A DNA stretch of 64,000 bases from an uncultured Bacteroidales bacterium (GTDB lineage: Bacteria; Bacteroidota; Bacteroidia; Bacteroidales; Bacteroidaceae). This document shows, one piece after another, positions 23,491-32,257 of the stretch (position 1 is the first letter of the stretch; every line of letters begins with the position of its first letter). Below the pieces are notes generated by a model. That model was not told where the DNA came from and did no database searches. It was given only the letters and a program-made list of their open reading frames with translations. The stretch is taken from assembly GCA_937995875.1 (NCBI GenBank), contig CALKIW010000189.1, positions 1-64,000 on the forward strand, given 5' to 3'. The position numbers were made by a program, and so were the translations under genes.

Positions 23491-24570
23491 TTACTTGTTG
23501 TTTTCGGAAGCTTTGAGCAGTGTGCCGGTGGGACATACAAATCGACAATATGGGCGTGGCACGAAAACGGCGAGAAGAACAAACACGATTGCCATCACGA
23601 TAACGACGGTGGCAGCCGATTGGAAGATAAAAGCTGAGAACACTTCGTAATCCATCCATTCAAATCCCACACCAACAAGCATGAGTATCATGAGTGCGGC
23701 AAACAGTGCCTGGCGAAAATATCCCAATCGCCTGGCAGTCTTCTTACTCATCTTCCATTTCCTGTGGTTTGCCTTGCCGGCCAAGTCCTGAGCTGAGCCG
23801 AAAGGGCATACATGGTTGCAATAATATTGTTTTTTACCAAAAAGCGGATAGATAAACGCCGTGATGAGCATCACGATGGGGATGAGCGATATCCAGACGT
23901 TGATGCCATTGGACATATATCCCACAAATAACGACCAGTTGAGGAATGTGCCACACCACAGTCCCAGCACTGCTACGTTGAGCGCGAGCTGAACAAGGCG
24001 GTAAGTCTTGTTGCGGAAAAACAGCGGGACGATGGCCGCCATAAGCACAACAATAAGCCCTGCGATGTTTTTAAGACTAAGATCTATTTGGTCAAAAACG
24101 GTGGGAGCGACGGTGTTTTGAGATGCATACTGCAAACCGGCCTGCATATTTTGGATAATGGCGCGAGAGGTAAATGTGGCTCCGCTCACCACGTCCACCT
24201 TCGCGTTCTGAGCTTCTTCCACAGTTTTGCCGTTCCAAAGAGTGAGAATCTGCTTTGCTTCCTCAAAAAAATCGGGTGTTTCATTGTTTTTCAGGGCAAT
24301 GACTTGGCTTACGACTCCGCCTTTCAAATGAATTTCCAGAGGCACCGGTCCGGCATAGCCGGGAATGTCTTTGCCCAGCGTTGTCGTGTTGATGATCGTA
24401 GTGCCGTCATCGAGAACAGTCATGGGGCTTATGGCAGCTTGACTCGTCGTGTCTGTCTTTGAGGAATCAGCGAGTTTGTGCCCCCACACCCTGCCGTCGC
24501 GCTGAATGGCACATACCACCATGATGACAAGACAAGTTGCCAATAATACGATTTGTTCTAACTTTTTCAT
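23491..24570 (-). CDS. FMN-binding, NosR/NapH-like membrane electron-transfer protein
   Basis: A 359-residue membrane redox protein. It has a membrane anchor (about 6-22) followed by an extracytosolic FMN-binding domain, whose motif DVVSGATFTS (about 126-135) contains the Thr to which ApbE-type transferases attach FMN covalently. Several membrane helices follow, and two CxxxCP motifs (CNHVCP at 251-256, CRFVCP at 342-347) are typical of NapH/NosR-type iron-sulfur or quinol-linked membrane proteins. It probably moves electrons across the membrane to a periplasmic acceptor. The exported nitroreductase downstream is the obvious partner. No rnf, nqr or nos genes are nearby. Confidence 0.85.
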   Translation of the reverse strand: MKKLEQIVLLATCLVIMVVCAIQRDGRVWGHKLADSSKTDTTSQAAISPMTVLDDGTTIINTTTLGKDIPGYAGPVPLEIHLKGGVVSQVIALKNNETPDFFEEAKQILTLWNGKTVEEAQNAKVDVVSGATFTSRAIIQNMQAGLQYASQNTVAPTVFDQIDLSLKNIAGLIVVLMAAIVPLFFRNKTYRLVQLALNVAVLGLWCGTFLNWSLFVGYMSNGINVWISLIPIVMLITAFIYPLFGKKQYYCNHVCPFGSAQDLAGKANHRKWKMSKKTARRLGYFRQALFAALMILMLVGVGFEWMDYEVFSAFIFQSAATVVIVMAIVFVLLAVFVPRPYCRFVCPTGTLLKASENNK

Positions 24571-24684
24571 AAATACATAAAGAATTATCCGAATAACATG
24601 TCCAACCCTAAAACCTATCTGCCAGACCTTTATTCCTATCTACAAAAATACGCCAATTATTCCGACGAGCAGGTCGGAAAAGTG

Positions 24685-24692
24685 CAAATCTA
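24685..24692 (-). promoter_or_regulatory. -7 box upstream of the FMN-binding redox gene
   Basis: The minus strand reads TAGATTTG. It lies 114 bases upstream of the start codon, and no -33 element is clear. Confidence 0.4.
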
Positions 24693-24917
24693 ACGTTCCT
24701 TATTCCATATTTGGCTTTATTAACAAGTTCGTGGGATGGCATCATTCAGAACGGGTTAGGCTGTTTGTTTCACGAGTAGCCTTGTTCATACGTAGCCCCT
24801 CTCAATCTATCCATGTGTAGCTGAAACTGCTGTCGTCTCTATTTTATGCTCTCGTCAAGAGAGGATGCCGGTAGTTTCACGGCAATCTTACAACGAGCAA
24901 TCCCGACACTTTTTGTC
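24693..24917. other. Gene-free stretch before array 1
   Basis: No gene is recognised. Scattered GTAGCC-like words suggest that array 1 may once have extended further left, but their spacing is irregular. Confidence 0.35.
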
Positions 24918-25094
24918 TTGTGGAGTATCGGGATTAGCCTTACAACGTATCGCGGCCTACTTTACAGCGTGCCGGAATTAGCCTTGCGGAGTATCGCAGT
25001 CTACCTTGTAGAGCACAGGTGTTTACCTTGTACTGTCCCAAGTTTTATTCTGCGGCATACGCCTGTTTATTTTGAGGAGCACTCAAAATTATCC
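24918..25094. repeat. 22-bp tandem array 1 (eight degenerate units)
   Basis: Units start at 24918, 24940, 24962, 24984, 25006, 25028, 25050 and 25072; the first seven are exactly 22 bp and the last 23. The consensus is roughly TTGYGGAGTATCGG followed by RATTAGCC. The period is not a multiple of three, so it is not coding. It starts 23 bases beyond the stop codon of the GH57 gene. It lacks the left and right modules of elements A-F but shares their period. Confidence 0.75.
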
Positions 25095-25117
25095 TTTCGT
25101 TCCGCAGCATCATGCTT

Positions 25118-26623
25118 TTACTTCTTTGTTTCCGTTTTAGCCGTCTTCTTTTTTGTCGTTGCCGATGACTTGGTGCCAGTGGTTTTCGGCTTTGCAGGCG
25201 TTGTTGCTGCCTTTGCCTTACGGCTTGCAGATGCTTTTTTGGCAACCTTTGTCGTTGTTTTTTTCGCAGGCTTCTTTGTCGAAGCAGAGGCTCCTTCGTA
25301 TTGCTCACGGAGTTTCTCGGCTGCGGCTTCTATCTTTTCTATCTTAGCTTGAAGGCGGGCAATCTCCTTGTCCTTCATGGCAATCTCCTCGCCTTCGTTC
25401 TTGATGGTGGTGAGAAGCGAATTGAGCTGTTCGTTGTCGATGTCTGTGGAATACATGTTGTTGATTCGAGTGATGAAATCACCAAGTATGTTCATGTAGT
25501 TGGTGAAGGCATCGAACGGACTGCTGTATATTCCCCGATCGAGTCCAACGTTGGAGGGTTTGGTCGTCATGAAGCGGAAGTTGTTGCTTGCCTGCAGGTA
25601 GTCCCAGTCCTGATTGATGCGTGGGTCGTTGGCAATGCGCACACGTTCCGACACACTATAGAGCTTGCCAAATGCCTCGCGCTGCATGGAGTTGCCGAGC
25701 CAGCAGCTCACGTCGCGCTCCTCGTCTGCCCACGAGAGTGTGTCGGGCACGTCGAGCGTTCCCACACTCTTGAACTTGTCACATATTTCTGACGGTGTAG
25801 AGAAGGTGATGCCTCTCATCTTTGCAAATTCAGGCAGGGCTTGGAGGAAATCTAAAATGCGTGACGACAGGGGTTGGGCAATGCCGAGTGCAGAAAGCTC
25901 CATGAAGATATTGACTATCTGTGAAGCTTCGGGCAATGAGGCGATGGTGTCGATGTATTGGTCGGCAAACATGGGGTAGCCTTCCCAGTCGGCATTGTTG
26001 AATCGGAGACTGATGTCGTCACTCAACTTAATGTCGCGCAACAGCAGTTTCAGGTCGGGAGCCAGTGCACAGCCATATACGTAATGTGGCGACTTCCAAC
26101 CCAACACATGCTTGGCGCCTTCGGTCAGCATACCCTTGAATCCCATGTTGTAGGCTTGCAGGCCGATGTCGTCGCTGTAGATGAGCGAGGAGTTGCGCAA
26201 TACGGTTGGCGCCTTGCCAAAGTATTCCTTGATTTTTTTACATTGTTTCTTTACATCGAGAGCAAAACATTCTGCGTCGATGAGCGAGGACAGACCGTGC
26301 GAATAAGGCTCTGCCAGAAACTCCACACAACCGGTTTCGTTGAGTGATTGCAGCTTCTCAATAACCTGTGGAGCGTGCATCTCCATCTGCTCAATGCCCA
26401 CCCCCGACAACGAGAAGGCCACCTTGAAATAGCCGTCGCTTTTCCGAATCATCTGTTCCAGAGCGTTCAGCGCGGGCATATACGATCGTTCAACGATGTC
26501 TGTGATGCTACGCTCGTTTTCGTAATCGTCGTAATAATAGTGGTCGGTGCCAATATCAAAGAAGCGATAGCGTTTCAGGTGTATAATCTGATGTATCTCG
26601 AAATATAAACAAATTGTCTTCAT
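25118..26623 (-). CDS. Glycoside hydrolase family 57 protein with basic C-terminal tail
   Basis: A 501-residue GH57-family protein (alpha-amylase or glucanotransferase type) expected to act on glycogen or maltodextrin in the cytosol. Residues 1 to about 410 are the catalytic and helical domains, beginning MKTICLYFEIHQ and including EPYSHGLSS and RNSSLIYSDDIG. A coiled-coil stretch follows (about 405-445, KDKEIARLQAKIEKIEAA). The last 55 or so residues are almost only Lys, Ala, Thr and Ser, like a histone H1 or AlgP tail. It is the third gene of a glycogen cluster, 183 nt after the glycogen synthase gene. Family assignment is firm; the tail's role is unknown. Confidence 0.87.
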   Translation of the reverse strand: MKTICLYFEIHQIIHLKRYRFFDIGTDHYYYDDYENERSITDIVERSYMPALNALEQMIRKSDGYFKVAFSLSGVGIEQMEMHAPQVIEKLQSLNETGCVEFLAEPYSHGLSSLIDAECFALDVKKQCKKIKEYFGKAPTVLRNSSLIYSDDIGLQAYNMGFKGMLTEGAKHVLGWKSPHYVYGCALAPDLKLLLRDIKLSDDISLRFNNADWEGYPMFADQYIDTIASLPEASQIVNIFMELSALGIAQPLSSRILDFLQALPEFAKMRGITFSTPSEICDKFKSVGTLDVPDTLSWADEERDVSCWLGNSMQREAFGKLYSVSERVRIANDPRINQDWDYLQASNNFRFMTTKPSNVGLDRGIYSSPFDAFTNYMNILGDFITRINNMYSTDIDNEQLNSLLTTIKNEGEEIAMKDKEIARLQAKIEKIEAAAEKLREQYEGASASTKKPAKKTTTKVAKKASASRKAKAATTPAKPKTTGTKSSATTKKKTAKTETKK

Positions 26624-26806
26624 ATACTTTGAAATTTTACTTTGAACTTTATGATTGCCATGTTCTTTGAACGTTGAGCATTGCTTGTTATCACATTACA
26701 GTTGCCGTGTCCTTGGAACATTACTATCAGAACTTTATGCTTTGTGAGTTGTTTGTTTCGATGCTCTCATCCAATTCTTCTCTGCGAGAAGGGTGGGAGT
26801 GAGCGG

Positions 26807-28075
26807 CTAATTCCAATTTAAGGTACGTCTATACAGTTCTCGAATCCATGCTCCGACTTTATCCCATGTAATCTCTGCCACCTCTCTGCGCCCTTCTTCC
26901 TGAAGATAGGTAAAGAGGCTGTTGTTGTGGCAAATGCTGTATATGGCATCGGCAAGTGCATGGATGTCCCAGTAGTCCACTTTGATACAGTTGGTCAGTA
27001 TCTCTGCACATCCGCTCTGCTTAGAGATGATGGTCGGCGTGCCACACTGCATGGCTTCCAACGGCGAGATGCCGAAGGGCTCGCTCACCGATGGCATGAC
27101 ATACACGTCGGACGCTTTCAGACACTCGTACACCTGCTTGCCCCGCATGAAGCCGGGGAAGTGGAATCGGTCGGCAATGCCCCGTTCGGCAGCCAGATAA
27201 ATCATCTGTTCCATCATGTCTCCCGATCCTGCCATTACAAAACGGATGTTTCTCGTGCGGTGGAGCACCATGTTGGCGGCTTCCACGAAATATTCGGGAC
27301 CTTTCTGCATGGTGATGCGTCCGAGGAAAGTCACGATTTTTTCCTTGTCGGCGTTGTCGCTGCGGGGAATGGCCTCGTTTTCTTCGCTCAGTGGATACAC
27401 CGCATTGTGCACGGTAAACACCTTGCGCGGGTCTTGGTGATACTGATGAATGACCGTATTCCGGGTTAGATTGCTCACACACATGATGCAGTCTGCATTG
27501 TCCATACCATCTTTCTCGATAGAGTAGACGGTGGGATTAACCTTGCCTCGACTGCGATCGTAGTCGGTGGCGTGAACGTGTATGCACAGCGGTTTTCCAC
27601 TCACCTGCTTGGCGTGGATGCCGGCCGGATAGGTGAGCCAGTCGTGGGCATGGATAATATCGAATTCTTCTGCGCGCGCCACCACACCGGCAATAATCGA
27701 GTAGTTGTTGATTTCCTCGTGCAGGTTTCCCGGATAGCCACCGGCAAACTCCATGCAGCCAAGATCATTGACGGGCATATAGTTGAAATCGGAATAGATA
27801 TGGTCACGATAACGATAATACTCGTTGGGGTCCATCAGATTGCCCACGCGTCCCTTTACGTAATCATAGTCTACGTCACGATAGGCGATGGGCACACAGT
27901 TCATGGGCACAATCCGCGCGTATGTGCGGTCTTCGTCGCCCCAGGGCTTGGGCAGACACAATATGGTTTCTATGTCTCCCTGCGCATACAGTCCTTCGGA
28001 GATTCCGAAGTTGGCCGTGGCGAGTCCGCCGTAAACATGGGGAGGATACTCCCATCCAAACATTAATACTTTCAT
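26807..28075 (-). CDS. GT4 glycosyltransferase, glycogen synthase-like
   Basis: A 422-residue GT-B glycosyltransferase. The N-terminus MKVLMFGWEYPPHVYGGLA has the donor-side GGL loop. The catalytic C-terminal domain has FLGRITMQKGPEYFVEA, GSGDMMEQM and the nucleotide-binding motif SEPFGISPLEAMQCGTP, including the E-x7-E retaining motif. It most likely extends alpha-glucan chains from a nucleotide-glucose donor. It is flanked by the debranching enzyme (15-nt gap upstream) and GH57 genes, which supports a glycogen role. Confidence 0.88.
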   Translation of the reverse strand: MKVLMFGWEYPPHVYGGLATANFGISEGLYAQGDIETILCLPKPWGDEDRTYARIVPMNCVPIAYRDVDYDYVKGRVGNLMDPNEYYRYRDHIYSDFNYMPVNDLGCMEFAGGYPGNLHEEINNYSIIAGVVARAEEFDIIHAHDWLTYPAGIHAKQVSGKPLCIHVHATDYDRSRGKVNPTVYSIEKDGMDNADCIMCVSNLTRNTVIHQYHQDPRKVFTVHNAVYPLSEENEAIPRSDNADKEKIVTFLGRITMQKGPEYFVEAANMVLHRTRNIRFVMAGSGDMMEQMIYLAAERGIADRFHFPGFMRGKQVYECLKASDVYVMPSVSEPFGISPLEAMQCGTPTIISKQSGCAEILTNCIKVDYWDIHALADAIYSICHNNSLFTYLQEEGRREVAEITWDKVGAWIRELYRRTLNWN

Positions 28076-28090
28076 TTGCTGTTCCTCCCT

Positions 28091-30034
28091 TTAATATTTA
28101 TACTTTTCCAATTTCTCAAGTGAGCGGAGAATTTCTGCCACATTCATGGCGAACGACACGGCTCCGCGCCCGTGGAACGGGGGATTACCGTCGAAAAGTT
28201 CGGGCAGCGTGCCCAGACAGTGATAGAACATTTCGTTTTCGTAGCCCACCATCTGCCGCTCGATGAAACTCAACCGGGTGCGCTTGTAGAGCTTCAGGCA
28301 GGCTTCCATGTAGAAACCGCCCAGCCAGGGCCATGCCGTCCCCTGATGGTAGGCATAGTCGCGTTGCACCTGTGGCCCTATATACATGGGGTTGTAGCCG
28401 TTGCTCTTGGGCGACAGCGAGCGCAGCCCCTTAGGTGTGAGCAACTCGCGCGTACATATATCTATCACATTCTTTTTCTGGTCTTGCGAAAGGGGCGAAT
28501 AGTCGAGGGCTGCCGCAAAAATCATGTTCGGACGCACGCTCCAGTCTTGGTCTGAGCCGTCTACGTAATCAAAAAGATAACCGTGCTCATTGACAAATGT
28601 CTCCACAAACGACTCTTGGCATTTCGCCGCGAGCCTTTCGAGCCTATCGGCTTGTTTTTGGTCTTCACCCGTTTCGGCTAAGGCGACACCGAATTTCAGT
28701 GCATGATACCACAGCGCGTTAAATTCCACGATATACCCTGTGCGTGGCACCACCGGCCGATCGTTGCTCATGGAGTTCATCCATGTCACCGGGCGCTCTT
28801 TGCCGTCGGTCTTCACCAGCCCGTTGTCTTCGAGCGTAAGGTTGGGGTGTCGCTGGTTTTCGATGTAGCTGATGATGTCGAGCACCAACTTGCCATATCT
28901 TTCGCCGCATTTCTCGATGCCCCTATCCTTGGCATATTGCTGAATACACCACACGGCCCACAGCAGCACGTCGGGTTGTTCTATTTCGTATAGTTTCACC
29001 GATAGTGGCTTGCCGTCCATAAATTCGCGCAGTCCTTTTTCTGCGGTTTTCATGGCATCCTTGAAGTAGTCGTTCTCCTCGATAGACAGCGTCAGTCCCG
29101 GCAGGGCGATGAATGTGTCTCGGGCACGGGCCTTAAACCAAGGATAGCCGGCGAGAATGTATTTGTCGCCATTCTTGTCTTCCACATGAAACTGGTGTGC
29201 GGCGTTGACCAGACAGTGGAAAAAGTTGTCGCGCGGAGCACGGTCGTCCACTTCCTTGTCGAACAGCGATCGCAGTCCCCGTGTGTTGCTTTCACTCGTG
29301 GAAGCAGCGAAAACCACACTGTCGCCTTTCCTGACGTTCAATTCGAAATAGCCCGGCACATAGAGGTCTTCGTTCGAGGCATAGCCGCGCTCCTGCTCTT
29401 TGGGATATTCGATGCCACGATACCAGTCTGGCTCAAATACAAAATTGCACTTGCGCGAGAATTGCATATAAAGCTCCGGATACCCGGCATACAGGCAGGT
29501 CTTGATGCCGTTGTCCACTTCTTGATAGTCTCGGTTGATAATGGTGTTCTCGTGCGTAAACTGTCGCACGCTCCTAAAGGCCAGAAAAGGTTTGAAACGC
29601 AGCGTCGTCGGCGAGTGGGCATCGAGCAGCGTGTAACGAATCAGGATGCGGTCTTCATAGTGCTGAAACACCACTTCCTTCTTCATCACTACACCACCGA
29701 CGCGGTAGACGGTGGTCGGCACCTTGTCGCAATCGTAAGAGCGGATATATTTGTGCCCCTTCGGACTGTAGTTGTTGCCCTGAAACTTATGCAGACCAAG
29801 GTTGAATGCCGCTCCATGCTGAATGACAGTACAGTCGAGCGAAGATAGGAGAACATGGCCGTCATCGTCGAGTTCTGGTATCGGAACGACGAGCAGGCCA
29901 TGATATTTCCTCGTGTTGCAATCAACAATGGTGGAGCATGAGTAAGCGCCGGAACGGTTCGTGCGGAGAATTTCCTTTGGCAAGGACTCCTGCAAGTTGG
30001 TCATCAGCGCTTTTTCGAATCTTATATAACTCAT
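28091..30034 (-). CDS. Glycogen debranching enzyme (amylo-alpha-1,6-glucosidase type)
   Basis: A 647-residue protein that removes alpha-1,6 branches from glycogen. The N-terminal domain (about 1-280) contains RTNRSGAYSCSTIVDCNTRKYHGLLV, interrupted here only for length as RTNRSGAYSCST then NTRKYHGLLV, the usual start of bacterial debranching enzymes. The C-terminal (alpha/alpha)6 barrel includes AGYPWFKARARDTFIALPG (about 304-322), with the catalytic acid Asp region, and AYHQGTAWPWLGG (about 581-593). It is the first gene of the glycogen operon and has its own promoter. Confidence 0.88.
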   Translation of the reverse strand: MSYIRFEKALMTNLQESLPKEILRTNRSGAYSCSTIVDCNTRKYHGLLVVPIPELDDDGHVLLSSLDCTVIQHGAAFNLGLHKFQGNNYSPKGHKYIRSYDCDKVPTTVYRVGGVVMKKEVVFQHYEDRILIRYTLLDAHSPTTLRFKPFLAFRSVRQFTHENTIINRDYQEVDNGIKTCLYAGYPELYMQFSRKCNFVFEPDWYRGIEYPKEQERGYASNEDLYVPGYFELNVRKGDSVVFAASTSESNTRGLRSLFDKEVDDRAPRDNFFHCLVNAAHQFHVEDKNGDKYILAGYPWFKARARDTFIALPGLTLSIEENDYFKDAMKTAEKGLREFMDGKPLSVKLYEIEQPDVLLWAVWCIQQYAKDRGIEKCGERYGKLVLDIISYIENQRHPNLTLEDNGLVKTDGKERPVTWMNSMSNDRPVVPRTGYIVEFNALWYHALKFGVALAETGEDQKQADRLERLAAKCQESFVETFVNEHGYLFDYVDGSDQDWSVRPNMIFAAALDYSPLSQDQKKNVIDICTRELLTPKGLRSLSPKSNGYNPMYIGPQVQRDYAYHQGTAWPWLGGFYMEACLKLYKRTRLSFIERQMVGYENEMFYHCLGTLPELFDGNPPFHGRGAVSFAMNVAEILRSLEKLEKYKY

Positions 30035-30123
30035 AGCTGGTAATTAAGGCGGTTATTTTTTATATTAGTTTGTAATAGGTCGTAGAGGATAGGAGCTAAG
30101 GCCCCGATAGCCTCTTGCTTTGC

Positions 30124-30154
30124 CAAAGGTAAGTAAAAATTGATATAAATCAAA
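30124..30154 (-). promoter_or_regulatory. Promoter of the glycogen operon
   Basis: On the minus strand TTTG (30151-30154), a 19-base spacer and TACCTTTG (30124-30131). The leader is about 85 nt. Confidence 0.75.
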
Positions 30155-30519
30155 ATAATAAACTGCATATTTTGTTTATTTTTTATTTTTATCCGAATGG
30201 ACATATTACGTGTTGAGTAAGGGAGTGAAATGCAACACAGAAGTATGGAAACAAAAACACAGTTTATAAAAGAGCGCATTTTGTGGTTGGAAAGTTTTTG
30301 TCATTCATTTTTTATTACCATTTTTGCATTGTGATTTGTGCTGAATGACAGTTTGGGGCATGATCATGTTTTCCTCTGTGGTCGCTTATGCGCCACGTGG
30401 ATTTCGATGGAAATGGACATGTTTCAGGCTGAAATACGGTGAGGCTCTGTAAAGAATACTTCACTAAAATTCTGTCAGGATTTTCTGTCGTTATAGCGTG
30501 CAAAATGCCAACTTTTGAC

Positions 30520-30826
30520 AATGATGATGCTGTTTTGGTAGCTCAATAATTCCGGGCCATTGCGATTGGGGCCTAACGGCCTCACGGTAGAGGCCTATTG
30601 GCATCATGGAAACGGCTTTGACGCCTCACGGTTGCTGCTTTATCGCGATGCGAAAAGGTTCTAACGGTATGGCGAAGGAGTGGATAAAATGTCGATTTTA
30701 AGGTTTTTTGAAAACAACGCTCTGATTGTCAGGTGTTTGTGAAAAGATGCTCATTTTTCGCGTATTTCGGGCAAAAAGATTGGCATTTTCAAATACGCGC
30801 AGCATAATAGAGGTTTTGTCAAGAAA
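30520..30826 (+). repeat. Dispersed intergenic element, copy D
   Basis: The array of five exact 22-bp units is at 30562-30671 (units at 30562, 30584, 30606, 30628, 30650). The right module is well preserved (CTGATTGTCAGGTGTTTGTG, TTCGCGTATTTCGGGC, TTTTCAAATACGCG, GAGGTTTTGTCAA). The left module with CAGCGCAAAAAGGGC is missing or eroded beyond recognition, so the left border is uncertain. Confidence 0.78.
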
Positions 30827-30856
30827 TATTTATGGAATTAAGATATATACGAAGCA

Positions 30857-31318
30857 ATGAAAAGATTTTTTATATTTACCGTATTGGGGGCGATTTTGGG
30901 ACTTCTTGTTTGCTGTGGCACGCACAAAAAAGCTTTCTCTGAGGTAAGGAATGTGGAGTTCACGGTGCTGCGTAACTATTATTTCAACAGCGATGCCATT
31001 GTGCCTGCCAATCCGGTAGTAACCACGCGGGAGCAATTTGAGAAACTGTTTGGAGCGGCTGCCGTGATGGGGAAAGATGGTATTCCTACGGCGATAGATT
31101 TCAAACGTCAGTTTGTTATAGGTATCGTGTTGCCACTGACGAACGATGAAACGGAAGTCGTTCCTACTCATCTCACAACAGACGGGAAAATGCTTGTACT
31201 ATATTATAAGGTGAACATGGGTGCGCGCAACATGTCATCGACCATGCGTCCGATGGCTCTTGTCGCGGTAGACAGGCTGTATCTGGCCGGAGAATGTCTG
31301 TTGCAACGGGAATGGTGA
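30857..31318 (+). CDS. Small lipoprotein, function unknown
   Basis: A 153-residue exported protein with a lipoprotein signal (FTVLGAILGLLVCCG, Cys at about residue 19-20). The mature part is a compact alpha/beta sequence (RNYYFNSDAIVP, TREQFEKLFGAAAVMG, DFKRQFVIGIVLP, MLVLYYKVNMG). It resembles the small secreted domains found as orphans in Bacteroidales, but I do not recognise a named family. It stands alone, between the glycogen operon (divergent) and DUF4112 (convergent). Confidence 0.7.
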   Translation: MKRFFIFTVLGAILGLLVCCGTHKKAFSEVRNVEFTVLRNYYFNSDAIVPANPVVTTREQFEKLFGAAAVMGKDGIPTAIDFKRQFVIGIVLPLTNDETEVVPTHLTTDGKMLVLYYKVNMGARNMSSTMRPMALVAVDRLYLAGECLLQREW

Positions 31319-31375
31319 GTTTGCATGGCCGGTGCTCCGGACGGTTGTTTCACCTCCGGCGTGGTCTGATTGTCA

Positions 31376-31915
31376 TTAAAAAATGTGGGATAGGAGCGAC
31401 AAAGTGAACTTGACGAGCAGGATGATGATGACGATGCAGATCAGAATGGCTCCGGCAAAGGCAAGGGCTTTGCGGTTTACCTCATGAATGATGGCCTGAT
31501 CGTTCTCGACAAAACCTTGTATGAGTTTCATGTTGCGAATGTAAGAATGGTGGAAAAAGTCGATAATGTCACCAATGAAAAAGGGAATGAGGCCCAAGAC
31601 CATGTCCCGGAGCGTGTTGTAAATGACAGCCAAGGTGAGTGGCAGCGATTTTACTACAAACAGGCTGAACCATACAAACGGTAACAGCATGACAGCAGAA
31701 ACGATGTCACCCCAACCTCCCGGCACCAAACCGAGGATGGGGTCTATATGGTGGCGGTCCATCCATTTCGTGATTTTTGACATTATTCTGTAAGGTCGAG
31801 TGTCTTTCACTTGCTGCCTTCGTGTTGCTTTATCGTATGACGGGGTAGTTGCTTTGTCGTATGATTGGGTATGGGTCGGCACATTTGTTTTGCCGCTTGT
31901 CTCTTCAATTTTCAT
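31376..31915 (-). CDS. DUF4112 family membrane protein
   Basis: A 179-residue protein of the DUF4112 family. After a hydrophilic N-terminus with a near-repeat of YDKAT (about residues 19-31), it has the family core MDRHHIDPILGLVPGGWGD (about 52-70), then three membrane segments (about 70-92, 100-122 and 150-175). The family's function is unknown. A single-gene unit, convergent with the small lipoprotein. The DNA of the YDKAT repeat has a 24-bp period. Confidence 0.85.
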   Translation of the reverse strand: MKIEETSGKTNVPTHTQSYDKATTPSYDKATRRQQVKDTRPYRIMSKITKWMDRHHIDPILGLVPGGWGDIVSAVMLLPFVWFSLFVVKSLPLTLAVIYNTLRDMVLGLIPFFIGDIIDFFHHSYIRNMKLIQGFVENDQAIIHEVNRKALAFAGAILICIVIIILLVKFTLSLLSHIF

Positions 31916-32040
31916 CGTTGCTTGCTTTTCTTATTATGACGCATAAAATCGTGAAACAGTCACATGGCACGCTCAACATTGTGTTTGGCTCGTGATGCGT
32001 GCGTCATGGCGGATGAGTGGAAAGTTTGTTCAAAAAGAAA

Positions 32041-32079
32041 AACGTGTCAAATGGTCGGTAATAGACCATTCGGCACGTT
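32041..32079 (-). terminator. Terminator of tRNA-Leu
   Basis: Arms AACGTG...ATGGTC and GACCAT...CACGTT form a 16-bp stem with small mismatches. On the minus strand TTTTTC follows. Confidence 0.8.
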
Positions 32080-32096
32080 ACATTTCTTGTTAGATG

Positions 32097-32178
32097 TGCG
32101 CCTGACAGGAATCGAACCTGCACGTCGTGAAACACTAGATCCTAAGTCTAGCGCGTCTGCCAATTCCGCCACAGGCGC
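32097..32178 (-). tRNA. tRNA-Leu (TAG)
   Basis: An 82-nt class II tRNA with long variable arm (TGTTTCACGACGT region) and anticodon TAG in loop CTTAGGA. Acceptor arms GCGCCTG/CAGGCGC. Confidence 0.95.
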
Positions 32179-32188
32179 ATCTGGGATG

Positions 32189-32196
32189 CAAAGATA
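32189..32196 (-). promoter_or_regulatory. -7 box of tRNA-Leu
   Basis: The minus strand reads TATCTTTG, 10 bases before the mature 5' end. Confidence 0.65.
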
Positions 32197-32257
32197 CACA
32201 AATATTTTCCAAACGTTGTACAAACTAAAGAGAAATTATCAGATTATTCTAATTTAT

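Larger units (their letters stand above)
30035..30856. other. Divergent intergenic region with repeat D
   Basis: This 822-bp gap holds the debranching-enzyme promoter (30124-30154) and repeat element copy D (about 30520-30826). Bases 30155-30519 show no recognisable feature. No credible small ORF was seen. Confidence 0.55.

Noticed and set aside
24918..25094. Coding tandem repeat (repeat protein) interpretation of array 1
   Set aside because: A period of 22 bp shifts frame with each unit.
24846..25352. 168-codon plus-strand reading frame across array 1
   Set aside because: It crosses a 22-bp repeat (not a multiple of three) and lies antisense to the GH57 3' end; no coding signature.
26624..26806. 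Possible third free-standing array between GH57 and glycogen synthase genes
   Set aside because: TTTGAAC and TTGCC words recur, but at irregular spacings of about 18-26 bases; not convincing.
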